A stretch of DNA of 6,626 bases, taken from Balneolaceae bacterium (GTDB lineage: Bacteria > Bacteroidota > Rhodothermia > Balneolales > Balneolaceae). The notes below the pieces were generated by a model. It saw only the letters and a list, made by a program, of their open reading frames with translations, searched no databases and was not told the DNA's origin. The stretch is from assembly GCA_007127395.1 (NCBI GenBank), contig SKZL01000314.1, forward strand, positions 1 through 6,626, written 5' to 3'. Every line of letters begins with the position of its first letter. The first letter of the stretch is position 1. Of this stretch, positions 1 to 6,549 are shown one piece after another. A program made the position numbers and the translations under genes.

Positions 1-1
1 T

Positions 2-1228
2 GTCCGTAAAACAACGCTTGATAGTGGATTAAAAATCGTTTCTGAAACCGTTAAAAGTGTCAAGAGTATATCGGTTGGGATTTGGGTAAAAACAGGAAGC
101 AGAAATGAAACGGATCAACAGGCCGGGATTACTCATTTTCTGGAACATATGTTATTCAAGGGTACAGAGAGCAGGAACTCCTATGATATAGCTCAGAGTA
201 TGGAGTCTGTGGGTGGCTATCTGAATGCTTTTACCTCTACCGAATATACATGTTATTATGCACGGTGCCTCGATTCTGAACTGGAAACCGCTCTGGATGT
301 TTTGTCAGATATGGTGAAAAACTCTCAATTTCCGGAAGAGGAGCTTGAAAAAGAGAAAAAGGTTGTTCTGGAAGAGATGAAAATGTACCGGGATAGCCCT
401 GATGATGTTGTTTTTGAAGAGTTCAGTAATCAGATTTTCAGAGAACACCCAATAGGCAGGCCTGTGATTGGGTTTGAAGAGACGGTCACAGGTTTTAGCA
501 GGGATGATCTGTTTAACTACATGAAAGATCGCTATAAACCGGATAATTTGTTGGTTGCAGTAGCCGGAAATGTGGATCACGATGCAGTGGTTGAAAGAGT
601 CCGCGAGATGTTAAATTTTGAAAGAAACGGCCAGACCATCAACCCGGATCAACCTTTAAAAGATTATGAAGTCACAGCTCACTCGGTATCCAAACCGATC
701 GAACAGACACATATGATCATGGGACGCAGAGCACTGAATTATGAACATCCTGACAAGTATCTGCTCCTCCTTGCGAATACCATACTTGGCGGAGGGATGA
801 GTTCTCGCCTGCATCAGAATATCAGGGAGAAATATGGATACTGCTACAGCATCAGCCCATTTAATCAATCGTATATCGACACAGGGCTTTTTGGAATCTA
901 TACGGGGACAGATCAAAATTATGTAGATCACGTCAGGGAATTGATTATTGCGGAATTTCACAGGCTTCAGAATGAAAAAGTAACCGAAAAGGAGCTTCAT
1001 GAGGCAAAAACACAGTTGAAAGGGAAATTGCTGATGTCTCAGGAGAATACAAGTAACCGCATGACCCGATTGGCAAAAAGTGAACTCTATTTTAATCGTT
1101 TTGTAACACTTGATGAGCTTGAAGAGAATATCAACGGGGTCACCAAAGAGGACCTTCAAAAATTCTCAGAAGGATTTTTTAATTCAGAATCTTTTTCTGA
1201 AACTCTTTTGATACCGGAATCTAAGTAA
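2..1228 (+). CDS. M16 family zinc metallopeptidase (insulinase/processing-peptidase-like), 5' end cut by the window
   Basis: Zinc-dependent peptidase of the single-domain M16B type (Bacillus YmxG/MlpA, mitochondrial processing peptidase beta). The reading frame is open from base 2 and gives 408 residues in the window. The zinc motif HFLEH is encoded at 134-148 (window residues 45-49), and the third zinc-ligand glutamate lies in VVLEEM at residue 125 (374-376), the normal spacing. The second, substrate-clamping half carries GGGMSSRL followed by REKYGYCYS, with the family's conserved Arg and Tyr at residues 275 and 282. The first in-frame ATG, at 149, follows directly after HFLEH, so it cannot be the true start. 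No ATG, GTG or TTG lies earlier in the frame, so initiation is upstream of the window. Family members are about 410-430 residues, so only some 5-15 residues are missing. I see no signal peptide, but the extreme N-terminus is absent. The natural substrate is unknown. asnS follows after 80 bp on the same strand with no clear terminator, so co-transcription is possible. Confidence 0.95.
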   Translation, partial: VRKTTLDSGLKIVSETVKSVKSISVGIWVKTGSRNETDQQAGITHFLEHMLFKGTESRNSYDIAQSMESVGGYLNAFTSTEYTCYYARCLDSELETALDVLSDMVKNSQFPEEELEKEKKVVLEEMKMYRDSPDDVVFEEFSNQIFREHPIGRPVIGFEETVTGFSRDDLFNYMKDRYKPDNLLVAVAGNVDHDAVVERVREMLNFERNGQTINPDQPLKDYEVTAHSVSKPIEQTHMIMGRRALNYEHPDKYLLLLANTILGGGMSSRLHQNIREKYGYCYSISPFNQSYIDTGLFGIYTGTDQNYVDHVRELIIAEFHRLQNEKVTEKELHEAKTQLKGKLLMSQENTSNRMTRLAKSELYFNRFVTLDELEENINGVTKEDLQKFSEGFFNSESFSETLLIPESK

Positions 1229-1308
1229 CAGGGGTGTTCAATCTCTTTCAAAATAATAGAGATGATTACCCGGGAAGGAAATAAAAGAATAAAAATTTCA
1301 GCAAAGTT

Positions 1309-2805
1309 ATGACTTATATCAATCAGTTAAGCCAATTTGAAGATCAGGAGGTCACCCTAAAAGGATGGGTGTATAATATCAGAAGCAGTAAAGCCATTCA
1401 TTTTCTTGAAGTTCGTGATGGGAGCGGTATATGCCAGTGCATCGTTTCAGCTGATGATGTAACAACTGAAGTGTTTGATGCTGCAGGCACGCTCAAACAG
1501 GAGAGCTCTCTTGAAATCACCGGTAAAGTATTGAAGGACGATCGAAGTATCGGCGGGTATGAACTGCATGCGTCAGATCTTAAGATTATACAGATTGCAG
1601 AAAATTATCCGATTACTCCAAAGGATCATGGCGTGGAGTTCCTGATGGAGAACAGACATCTTTGGCTCAGAAGCAGAAGACAATGGGCCGCAATGCAGGT
1701 CAGAAATGCTATTCAGTTTTCAATCCACAAGTTTTTTCAGGAGGAGGGTTTTATTCAAATGGATGCACCTATCTTCACCGGAAATGCTGCAGAGGGGACG
1801 ACCACACTTTTTGAGACAGACTATTTTGACGAGAAGGCGTATCTGACTCAGAGCGGTCAACTTTATGGCGAAGCGATGGCGATGGCCCATGGTAAAATTT
1901 ATACTTTTGGCCCAACATTCAGGGCAGAGAAGAGCAAAACCCGGCGACATCTGACGGAGTTCTGGATGATTGAACCGGAAATGGCTTTTTATGACCTGGA
2001 TATGAATATGGACCTGGCTGAAAAGATGTTGAAGTATATCCTTAAAGATGTACTCGATCATAAAAAACCGGAACTTGAAATTTTGGAAAGAGATACATCT
2101 CTACTGGAGAAAGCGATTGATAATCCGTTTGTGAGGATGTCCTATACGGATGCGGTTGATCAGCTGAAAAGTGAGAAAACAGCAGAGATGCTGAGCAAGA
2201 TGGAGTCGGATCGCCGGGAGGAGCTCAATCAGATCCAAAATGAGCTGGAAGAGATCAAAAAGGAGCACGGTTCAGCCAAAAAATGGAGAAAAACTCAGAT
2301 AGATCAGAGAATCAAAGAGATTCACGCCAGGGTGGACCAGATTGAAGAGGATCTGCGGAATATTCCGGTTTGGATGGAATCAGCTAAAAATTTCAGATGG
2401 GGCAACGATTTTGGCGGCAGCGATGAGACGATTCTGACCATGCAATATGAGACTCCGTTGATGATTCACCGATACCCTGCAGAAGTAAAAGCCTTTTATA
2501 TGAAGAGGGACCCTGAAGATGAGAAACTTGCACTGGCCGTGGATGTTCTGGCACCGGAAGGTTATGGGGAGATTATCGGCGGGAGCCAAAGAGAAGATGA
2601 TCTTTCAGAGCTCCAAAAACGAATTGCTGAGCACGATCTGCCCGAGGAGGTTTTTAGCTGGTTTCTGGACCTTAGAAGATATGGCACAGTTCCACATTCC
2701 GGTTACGGACTCGGACTGGAAAGAACCGTTTCATGGATTTGCGGGCTATCACACGTCAGAGAAACCATTCCATTCCCAAGAATGCTTGGGAGATTAAGGC
2801 CATAG
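1309..2805 (+). CDS. asnS: Asparaginyl-tRNA synthetase (AsnRS), class IIb, with an extra helical insertion
   Basis: Cytoplasmic enzyme that charges tRNA-Asn with asparagine using ATP. An N-terminal OB-fold anticodon-binding domain covers about residues 10-100 ([20 protein letters not shown] region). The class II catalytic core follows: motif 1 around FFQEEGF with Pro154, the amino-acid pocket segment QSGQLY (181-186), motif 2 [21 protein letters not shown] region with FRAE at 204-207, and motif 3 GYGLGLER (465-472). The ending [10 protein letters not shown] matches family C-termini. The QSGQLY and [17 protein letters not shown] wording resembles the shorter Bacillus/Thermus AsnRS subtype rather than the E. 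coli one. At 498 residues it is about 65-70 longer than the roughly 430-residue Bacillus protein; the excess is one charged helical segment at residues 290-363. The ATG at 1309 gives MTYINQ, which aligns with family N-termini. The purine-rich GGGAAGG at 1272-1278 is about 30 bases upstream, too far to be its ribosome-binding site. AspRS is excluded by the subtype motifs and the lack of an AspRS-type GAD domain. Confidence 0.97.
   Translation: MTYINQLSQFEDQEVTLKGWVYNIRSSKAIHFLEVRDGSGICQCIVSADDVTTEVFDAAGTLKQESSLEITGKVLKDDRSIGGYELHASDLKIIQIAENYPITPKDHGVEFLMENRHLWLRSRRQWAAMQVRNAIQFSIHKFFQEEGFIQMDAPIFTGNAAEGTTTLFETDYFDEKAYLTQSGQLYGEAMAMAHGKIYTFGPTFRAEKSKTRRHLTEFWMIEPEMAFYDLDMNMDLAEKMLKYILKDVLDHKKPELEILERDTSLLEKAIDNPFVRMSYTDAVDQLKSEKTAEMLSKMESDRREELNQIQNELEEIKKEHGSAKKWRKTQIDQRIKEIHARVDQIEEDLRNIPVWMESAKNFRWGNDFGGSDETILTMQYETPLMIHRYPAEVKAFYMKRDPEDEKLALAVDVLAPEGYGEIIGGSQREDDLSELQKRIAEHDLPEEVFSWFLDLRRYGTVPHSGYGLGLERTVSWICGLSHVRETIPFPRMLGRLRP
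2176..2397 (+). other. Charged coiled-coil-like insertion within AsnRS (residues about 290-363)
   Basis: Between the conserved helix ending DAVDQLKSE and the conserved WGNDFG segment, typical short AsnRS proteins have only a handful of residues, as I recall the family. Here there are 74, rich in Glu, Lys, Arg and Gln. They read as two long helices (about 291-320 and 325-352) around a GSAKKW turn, that is, a possible antiparallel helical hairpin. The reading frame is intact and codon use looks like the rest of the gene, so this is not a frameshift or a foreign element. Its role is unknown; extra tRNA contact or dimer contacts are guesses. The exact edges need an alignment. Confidence 0.75.
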
Positions 2806-2976
2806 ATTCAGGCCTGGAAACAGGAGAGGGCTGTTTGAAACTCCGGGTGGTTACTACACTATAGGTGTTAAGGAAGAGTTTGAGGATCTTATTTTTTACC
2901 TGAAATTGATTAGTGGTATCTTTCAGTTTCAACAATTTTTTAATAAACAGAGAACAACAAAATAATACAATTTAAA

Positions 2977-3408
2977 ATGGCTGTAGAAAGAACTTTAACA
3001 ATATTGAAACCGGATTGCGTACGTAAAAACCTGATCGGTGAAGTGACAAGGAGAATTCAAGAGGCAGGTTTTACTATTTTGGCTATGAAAATGACACGCC
3101 TGACTAAAGATACTGCCGGTGGTTTCTATGCAGTTCATCGTGAGAGGCCCTTTTTTGATGAGCTGACTGATTTCATGAGCAGTGGCCCATGTGTACCCAT
3201 GATCCTGGAAAAAGAGAACGCAATTGCAGATTTCAGAGAGCTGATTGGAGCAACGAATCCGGCTGAGGCCGATGAAGGGACAATCCGGTCAGATTTCGCA
3301 GATAGTTTAGGTGAAAACATTGTCCATGGTTCCGATTCTGTCGAAAATGGCAAGATTGAAGCGGCCTACTTCTTTGCAGAATCTGATGTAGTTGCAAACC
3401 GCGCCTGA
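2977..3408 (+). CDS. ndk: Nucleoside diphosphate kinase
   Basis: Cytoplasmic enzyme that transfers the gamma-phosphate of ATP to other (d)NDPs through a phosphohistidine, balancing the (d)NTP pools. The 143-residue length is typical of bacterial NDKs. The N-terminus [10 protein letters not shown] holds the catalytic lysine (Lys11). Tyr51, Arg87, Thr93, Arg104 and Asn114 occupy the usual nucleotide-binding positions, and NIVHGSDS contains the phosphorylated His117. Cys14 follows KPD where alanine is common, probably a harmless variant. The ATG at 2977 gives [12 protein letters not shown], a standard start; the leader before it is A-rich with no Shine-Dalgarno sequence. A 171-bp gap separates it from asnS and probably holds its promoter, although I could not pick a convincing one. 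The stop codon shares one base with the start of the downstream lipoprotein gene (TGATG), so the two are probably co-transcribed. Confidence 0.98.
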   Translation: MAVERTLTILKPDCVRKNLIGEVTRRIQEAGFTILAMKMTRLTKDTAGGFYAVHRERPFFDELTDFMSSGPCVPMILEKENAIADFRELIGATNPAEADEGTIRSDFADSLGENIVHGSDSVENGKIEAAYFFAESDVVANRA

Positions 3409-4664
3409 TGTCGAAACAACCCATTCATCATTCTACAAACCTGCTTCTGATTCTTACTCTTTTTCTTTTCATTGGTACCGGTTGTGACAGGGCAATAACA
3501 GAAGAGGAGTCAGCCGAAAAAGTAAAAATCGGAGCTGAAGTTCTGATAGAGAGACATCTTGACGAATTATCAGGAGCGAGAATTGGACTGGTGATGAATC
3601 CAACTGCCAGGATTGGGGATGTGCACATGCTGGACACCCTGCTATCACTCGAGCTAAATATCGCTGCACTTTTTGCTCCGGAACATGGATTCAGAGGTGA
3701 GGCAGGTGCAGGTGAAAAGATCGAAGATGGAGTTGATCAGGCTTCAGGTCTGCCTGTATTTTCTCTTTATGGTGACACCCGTAAACCGACACCCGAAATG
3801 ATGGAGAGTGTTGATCTGCTCATTTTTGATATGCAGGATGTGGGTGCACGATTCTATACATATATCGCAACACTCGGTATGGTGATTGAAGCAGCCGCAG
3901 ATGCAGGGGTTCCGGTCTGGATTCTGGACCGGCCAAACCCCGCCGGAGGAAACTATGTGCAGGGCTGGATGCTTGAGGAGGAATACACATCTTTTGTAGG
4001 CCCCTATCCGATTCCGATTGCGCATGGTCTTACGATGGGTGAAATTGCTCTTATGATGGTGGGAGAGAAATGGCTCGACTTTCATCAGCAACCGGATATC
4101 AGAGTGGTGGAAATGGAAGGATGGGACAGAGAGATGAAGTGGCCGGATACAGGCTTAAATTGGGTGCCTCCATCTCCAAACCTGCCCACATTTGAGCATG
4201 CATTTCTCTATCTGGGCACTGTATTTTATGAAGGCACCACATTATCAGAGGGGAGGGGAACACCCGATCCGTTTCTAACGATCGGTGATCCGACAACAAA
4301 ATTGACACCGGATCAGTTGAACCATTTACAAAGCCTTTCGGGTAGCCTGATGATTGAAGAGGCAACCTTTACCCCGATATCCATTCCGGGAGTTGCACCA
4401 ACTCCAAAACATGAAGGGAGTGAATCATACGGAATCAGTATCTCTGCAATAGATTACGATTTTGATCCGGTTCTGGTCGGACTCGAAATATTCAAAACCA
4501 TGCTGAATGCTACAGAAGTATACGAACAGTACAGATTTTTATATTTACTGGCCGGAACACGTGAAATTGATCGTTTGATTGGGGGGGATATTTCAGTTGA
4601 TCAGTTAGAGTTTGATCTGGATTCATTCTTGGAAAGACGATCAAGCTACCTTCTCTATCCGTGA
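3408..4664 (+). CDS. namZ: Exo-beta-N-acetylmuramidase NamZ-like protein (DUF1343, GH171), probable lipoprotein
   Basis: Likely releases N-acetylmuramic acid from the non-reducing ends of peptidoglycan fragments, the activity shown for Bacillus subtilis NamZ (YbbC), founder of glycoside hydrolase family 171. The 418 residues cover the whole family. Conserved blocks in order are PEHGFRGEAGAGE (91-103), SLYGDTRKPTPEM (119-131), FDMQDVGARFYTYI (140-153), LDRPNP (173-178), SFVGPYPIPIAHGLTMGE (195-212), WVPPSPNLP (252-260), EGTTLSEGRGTPDPF (275-289) and the terminal RRSSYLLY. The N-terminus has a hydrophobic stretch (about 11-23) ending GTGC with Cys26. This suggests lipoprotein processing, although Gly rather than Leu or Val sits three residues before the cysteine. 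The mature enzyme would then be membrane-anchored outside the cytoplasm. Its ATG overlaps the ndk stop and has no Shine-Dalgarno sequence, pointing to termination-reinitiation. A G7 run lies at 4581-4587. Family membership is firm; the activity is inferred from the family. Confidence 0.92.
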   Translation: MSKQPIHHSTNLLLILTLFLFIGTGCDRAITEEESAEKVKIGAEVLIERHLDELSGARIGLVMNPTARIGDVHMLDTLLSLELNIAALFAPEHGFRGEAGAGEKIEDGVDQASGLPVFSLYGDTRKPTPEMMESVDLLIFDMQDVGARFYTYIATLGMVIEAAADAGVPVWILDRPNPAGGNYVQGWMLEEEYTSFVGPYPIPIAHGLTMGEIALMMVGEKWLDFHQQPDIRVVEMEGWDREMKWPDTGLNWVPPSPNLPTFEHAFLYLGTVFYEGTTLSEGRGTPDPFLTIGDPTTKLTPDQLNHLQSLSGSLMIEEATFTPISIPGVAPTPKHEGSESYGISISAIDYDFDPVLVGLEIFKTMLNATEVYEQYRFLYLLAGTREIDRLIGGDISVDQLEFDLDSFLERRSSYLLYP

Positions 4665-4732
4665 TCAGGTTCGGTGCACACGGACCGATCTGTGGCTTGG
4701 ATTATTACGGGTTTGCAATTTCAAGATCCGTT

Positions 4733-5716
4733 TTAAAACGCACGGTTGATTTTTTTCCGGAGCTTATCCTTTACCTCACCGGTTGTAAATGCGTGATCGA
4801 TAGCATTCAGAAGGCAATTTTTGAAATGTTCCGGCGTCCACTGAAACTCTTGTCTGAGAAGATCATACTCACTTGATAGAGTCACCTTTGATACCGTTCG
4901 TGAATCTGTATTGACACTCATGGAGACGCCCGATCTGTATAGTGAATCAATAGTATGATACTCTATGGAATCATAAACGTCTGTTTGAATATTGCTGGTC
5001 GGACAGACCTCCAGATGGATATTGTGATCAATGATCCACTGCAGAAGTTCACTGTCTTCCATGGATCTAACCCCGTGTCCTATTCTGGATGGCTTGAGGT
5101 ATTTCAGGGTCTCTCTGACACTTTCAGGCCCTTTTGCTTCGCCGGCATGGGCGGTTGACGGAATACCTTGCTCAGAAATGGCTTGAAAAGCACTGATATG
5201 TTCTGATATGGAGAAGCCAGACTCGTCAGCAGCGATGTCGAAACCAATAACCCCCTCTCCATAATATTTTGAAACCAGGTTCGCAGTAACCAAACTCTGT
5301 TTCTCATTAAAATGCCTGAGTGTACAAAGTATGATACCGCCATCAATACCATAGGCCTCTTTCCCTTTTTGAGAAGCTTCCAAAACAGAACGTACAACCT
5401 GATCCGCTGATAGTCCTTGCTCAAGATGAAGCAAAGGTGCGAAACGGATCTCTGCATAGATCACACCATCTTCAAACAACTGTCTGTACAGATCCAAAGT
5501 AACCATTTCAAGCTGATCTGATGTTTGCATCAGTTCTATTCCCCGAAAAGCTCTCTTAAGATAATCAGCAAGATCGATGCATTTATCGGGGGCAATAAAG
5601 GTATCCCGGTACTCTTTCAGGGATACAGAAGGCTTTATCTTTTTTACAACATCATAACTGAGAGAGCAGTCCAGATGAAGGTGTAATTCCACTTTGGGAA
5701 CTTCCAAAAAATTCAC
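4733..5716 (-). CDS. add: Adenosine deaminase family protein
   Basis: Metal-dependent amidohydrolase, probably deaminating adenosine or deoxyadenosine to the inosine forms in purine salvage. The 327-residue length fits the family. Visible motifs are the zinc ligands His12 and His14 in ELHLHLD, HAGE with zinc ligand His190 and catalytic Glu193, RIGHG with catalytic His214, CPTSN (238-242), and NTD with zinc ligand Asp271. Three positions differ from the classical enzyme: HLDC instead of HLDG (Cys17), DIAADE instead of DLAGDE (Ala163), and NTDS instead of NTDD (Ser272; NTDN occurs in some bacterial members). The substrate could therefore be a related one, for example the aminodeoxyfutalosine or adenine deaminase branches. 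The start is a GTG giving MNFLEVPKVELHLH. An in-frame TAG lies 12 codons upstream with no ATG, GTG or TTG between, and no Shine-Dalgarno sequence is evident. It lies 86 bp downstream of rlmB on the same strand and convergent with namZ. Confidence 0.88.
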   Translation of the reverse strand: MNFLEVPKVELHLHLDCSLSYDVVKKIKPSVSLKEYRDTFIAPDKCIDLADYLKRAFRGIELMQTSDQLEMVTLDLYRQLFEDGVIYAEIRFAPLLHLEQGLSADQVVRSVLEASQKGKEAYGIDGGIILCTLRHFNEKQSLVTANLVSKYYGEGVIGFDIAADESGFSISEHISAFQAISEQGIPSTAHAGEAKGPESVRETLKYLKPSRIGHGVRSMEDSELLQWIIDHNIHLEVCPTSNIQTDVYDSIEYHTIDSLYRSGVSMSVNTDSRTVSKVTLSSEYDLLRQEFQWTPEHFKNCLLNAIDHAFTTGEVKDKLRKKINRAF

Positions 5717-5739
5717 AATAGATATTAACTGAGTTTCTA

Positions 5740-5776
5740 AAGAGAGATCAAACTATAAAAAAATCCATCTTCTCTT
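5740..5776. repeat. Imperfect inverted repeat in the rlmB-add gap
   Basis: AAGAGAGAT (5740-5748) pairs with ATCTTCTCTT (5767-5776) over nine base pairs with one bulged T at 5770, around an 18-base loop containing A7 (5757-5763). It is not a standard intrinsic terminator for rlmB, because the T-run of the - strand transcript falls inside the loop rather than after the stem. On the - strand the loop also holds TATAGT (5757-5752), a possible -10 element for the deaminase gene about 35 bases before its GTG, but no matching upstream element was found. The function is open and the match may be chance. Confidence 0.3.
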
Positions 5777-5782
5777 ATGCGC

Positions 5783-5817
5783 CACTTTTCACTTTTCACT
5801 TTTCACTTCTCACTCCC
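5783..5817. repeat. Heptanucleotide tandem repeat, five units, at the rlmB stop codon
   Basis: On the + strand this is three exact CACTTTT units (5783-5803), one CACTTCT (5804-5810) and one CACTCCC (5811-5817); on the - strand it is AAAAGTG and variants. The two degenerate units lie inside the end of rlmB and encode its last residues. The stop codon TGA (5805-5803 on -) spans the junction of units two and three in - strand order. The three perfect units are untranslated and lie between rlmB and the deaminase gene. Seven-base tandem repeats of this kind are known in several bacterial groups and usually arise by slippage; no function is evident here. Confidence 0.9.
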
Positions 5818-6549
5818 TTGCCTCTGCCATTCATAACAAACAAGTGCCGCTGATACAGAAGCATTCAGCGATTCAACACTATTGTGCATCGGTATGGATA
5901 ACAGGAAATCGCAGTGTTCACCGGTCTTTTTTCTCATTCCCCTGCCTTCATTTCCAACCACAAAAGCCATCGGCACATCAAATTTTTGATCCCATAAACG
6001 TGAATCACCTTCGGAGTCAAGACCGGCAATCCAGAATTGATTCTCCTTTAGTTTCAAAATGGCCTGATTCAGATTTACAGTTCTGACAATTGGAATTCTG
6101 CCTGCAGTGCCGGCGCTTGTTTTGTAAACAGCCGCATTAACCGGAGCCTGTCGATGTTTTGAAACAATTACGGCGCTGATACCGGTTGCTGCGGCAGTTC
6201 GTAAAATCGCACCAAAATTGTGAGGGTCTTCAATTTCATCCAGAATCAACAGCGCCATATTCTTATGCGGAGTGATGGAGTCCAGCCAATCATCAAAGTC
6301 GAGATATTCAGCCATGCTCACAGTAGCTACAACGCCCTGGTCGTTCACGGCACCCACCATATCGTTTAACTTACTACCCGGCACTTCAGTTACAGGGATT
6401 CTGTTTTCTGAAGCTTTATCCATGATGAACCCGACAGAACCTCTGTGCAATCCCTTTCTGATATAAATCTTCTCAATTTCTTCCGGAGAGGAACGTAATT
6501 TTTCCTCAACAGGTTTTCTTCCGTAAATATATTGGTCGTTATTTTCCAA
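5803..6549 (-). CDS. rlmB: 23S rRNA 2'-O-methyltransferase, RlmB/TrmH (SpoU) family
   Basis: SAM-dependent 2'-O-ribose methyltransferase. The best match is RlmB, which modifies G2251 (E. coli numbering) in the peptidyl-transferase region of 23S rRNA. The N-terminal L30e-like substrate-binding domain (about residues 5-80) starts YIYGRKPVEE and includes NDQGVVA. The knotted SPOUT domain follows: motif 1 LDEIEDPHNFGAILRTA with Asn111 and catalytic Arg117, motif 2 FVVGNEGRGMR with Glu201, and motif 3 IPMHNSVESLNASVSAAL with Asn229. The length of 248 is normal. The start appears to be TTG at 6549; the frame upstream has no ATG, GTG or other TTG before a TAA at 6588-6586, and no Shine-Dalgarno sequence is clear. 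The last residues, GSEK, and the stop come from a heptanucleotide repeat. The target nucleotide is inferred from similarity; another TrmH-family rRNA or tRNA target is possible but less likely given the RlmB-like N-terminal domain. Confidence 0.93.
   Translation of the reverse strand: MENNDQYIYGRKPVEEKLRSSPEEIEKIYIRKGLHRGSVGFIMDKASENRIPVTEVPGSKLNDMVGAVNDQGVVATVSMAEYLDFDDWLDSITPHKNMALLILDEIEDPHNFGAILRTAAATGISAVIVSKHRQAPVNAAVYKTSAGTAGRIPIVRTVNLNQAILKLKENQFWIAGLDSEGDSRLWDQKFDVPMAFVVGNEGRGMRKKTGEHCDFLLSIPMHNSVESLNASVSAALVCYEWQRQGSEK

Noticed and set aside
1241..1263. ATCTCT/AGAGAT inverted repeat between the M16 gene and asnS
   Set aside because: Only six mostly A-T pairs with an 11-base loop and no T-run; no T-box features such as specifier or antiterminator elements are visible.
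2773..2788. CCCAAG-AATG-CTTGGG stem at the end of asnS
   Set aside because: A good six-pair stem, but it lies within conserved codons (FPRMLGRL region) and no T-tract follows, so it is probably coincidental.
2519..2797. 92-codon + strand ORF inside asnS
   Set aside because: Out-of-frame shadow of the AsnRS catalytic domain, including motif 3; no family features of its own.
2818..2836. AAACAG...CTGTTT hairpin just after asnS as a terminator
   Set aside because: Six weak base pairs around a seven-base loop and no T-run afterwards; it also competes with a small CCTG-GAAA-CAGG hairpin. Not enough for an intrinsic terminator.
2917..2924. TATCTTTC as a Bacteroidota-type -7 promoter element (TAnnTTTG) for ndk
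   Set aside because: The last base mismatches and there is no TTG at the expected distance upstream, so it is not called.
4671..4688. TCGGT...ACCGA stem between the convergent genes as a bidirectional terminator
   Set aside because: Five pairs, eight-base loop and no flanking T or A run on either side.
4729..4740. Perfect palindrome CGTTTTAAAACG at the end of the deaminase gene
   Set aside because: It has no loop, is A/T-rich and contains the stop codon region; 12-base palindromes occur by chance and nothing else marks it as a binding site.
4661..4876. 71-codon + strand ORF after namZ
   Set aside because: Most of it is antisense to the conserved 3' end of the deaminase gene; the encoded protein shows no recognisable motif.
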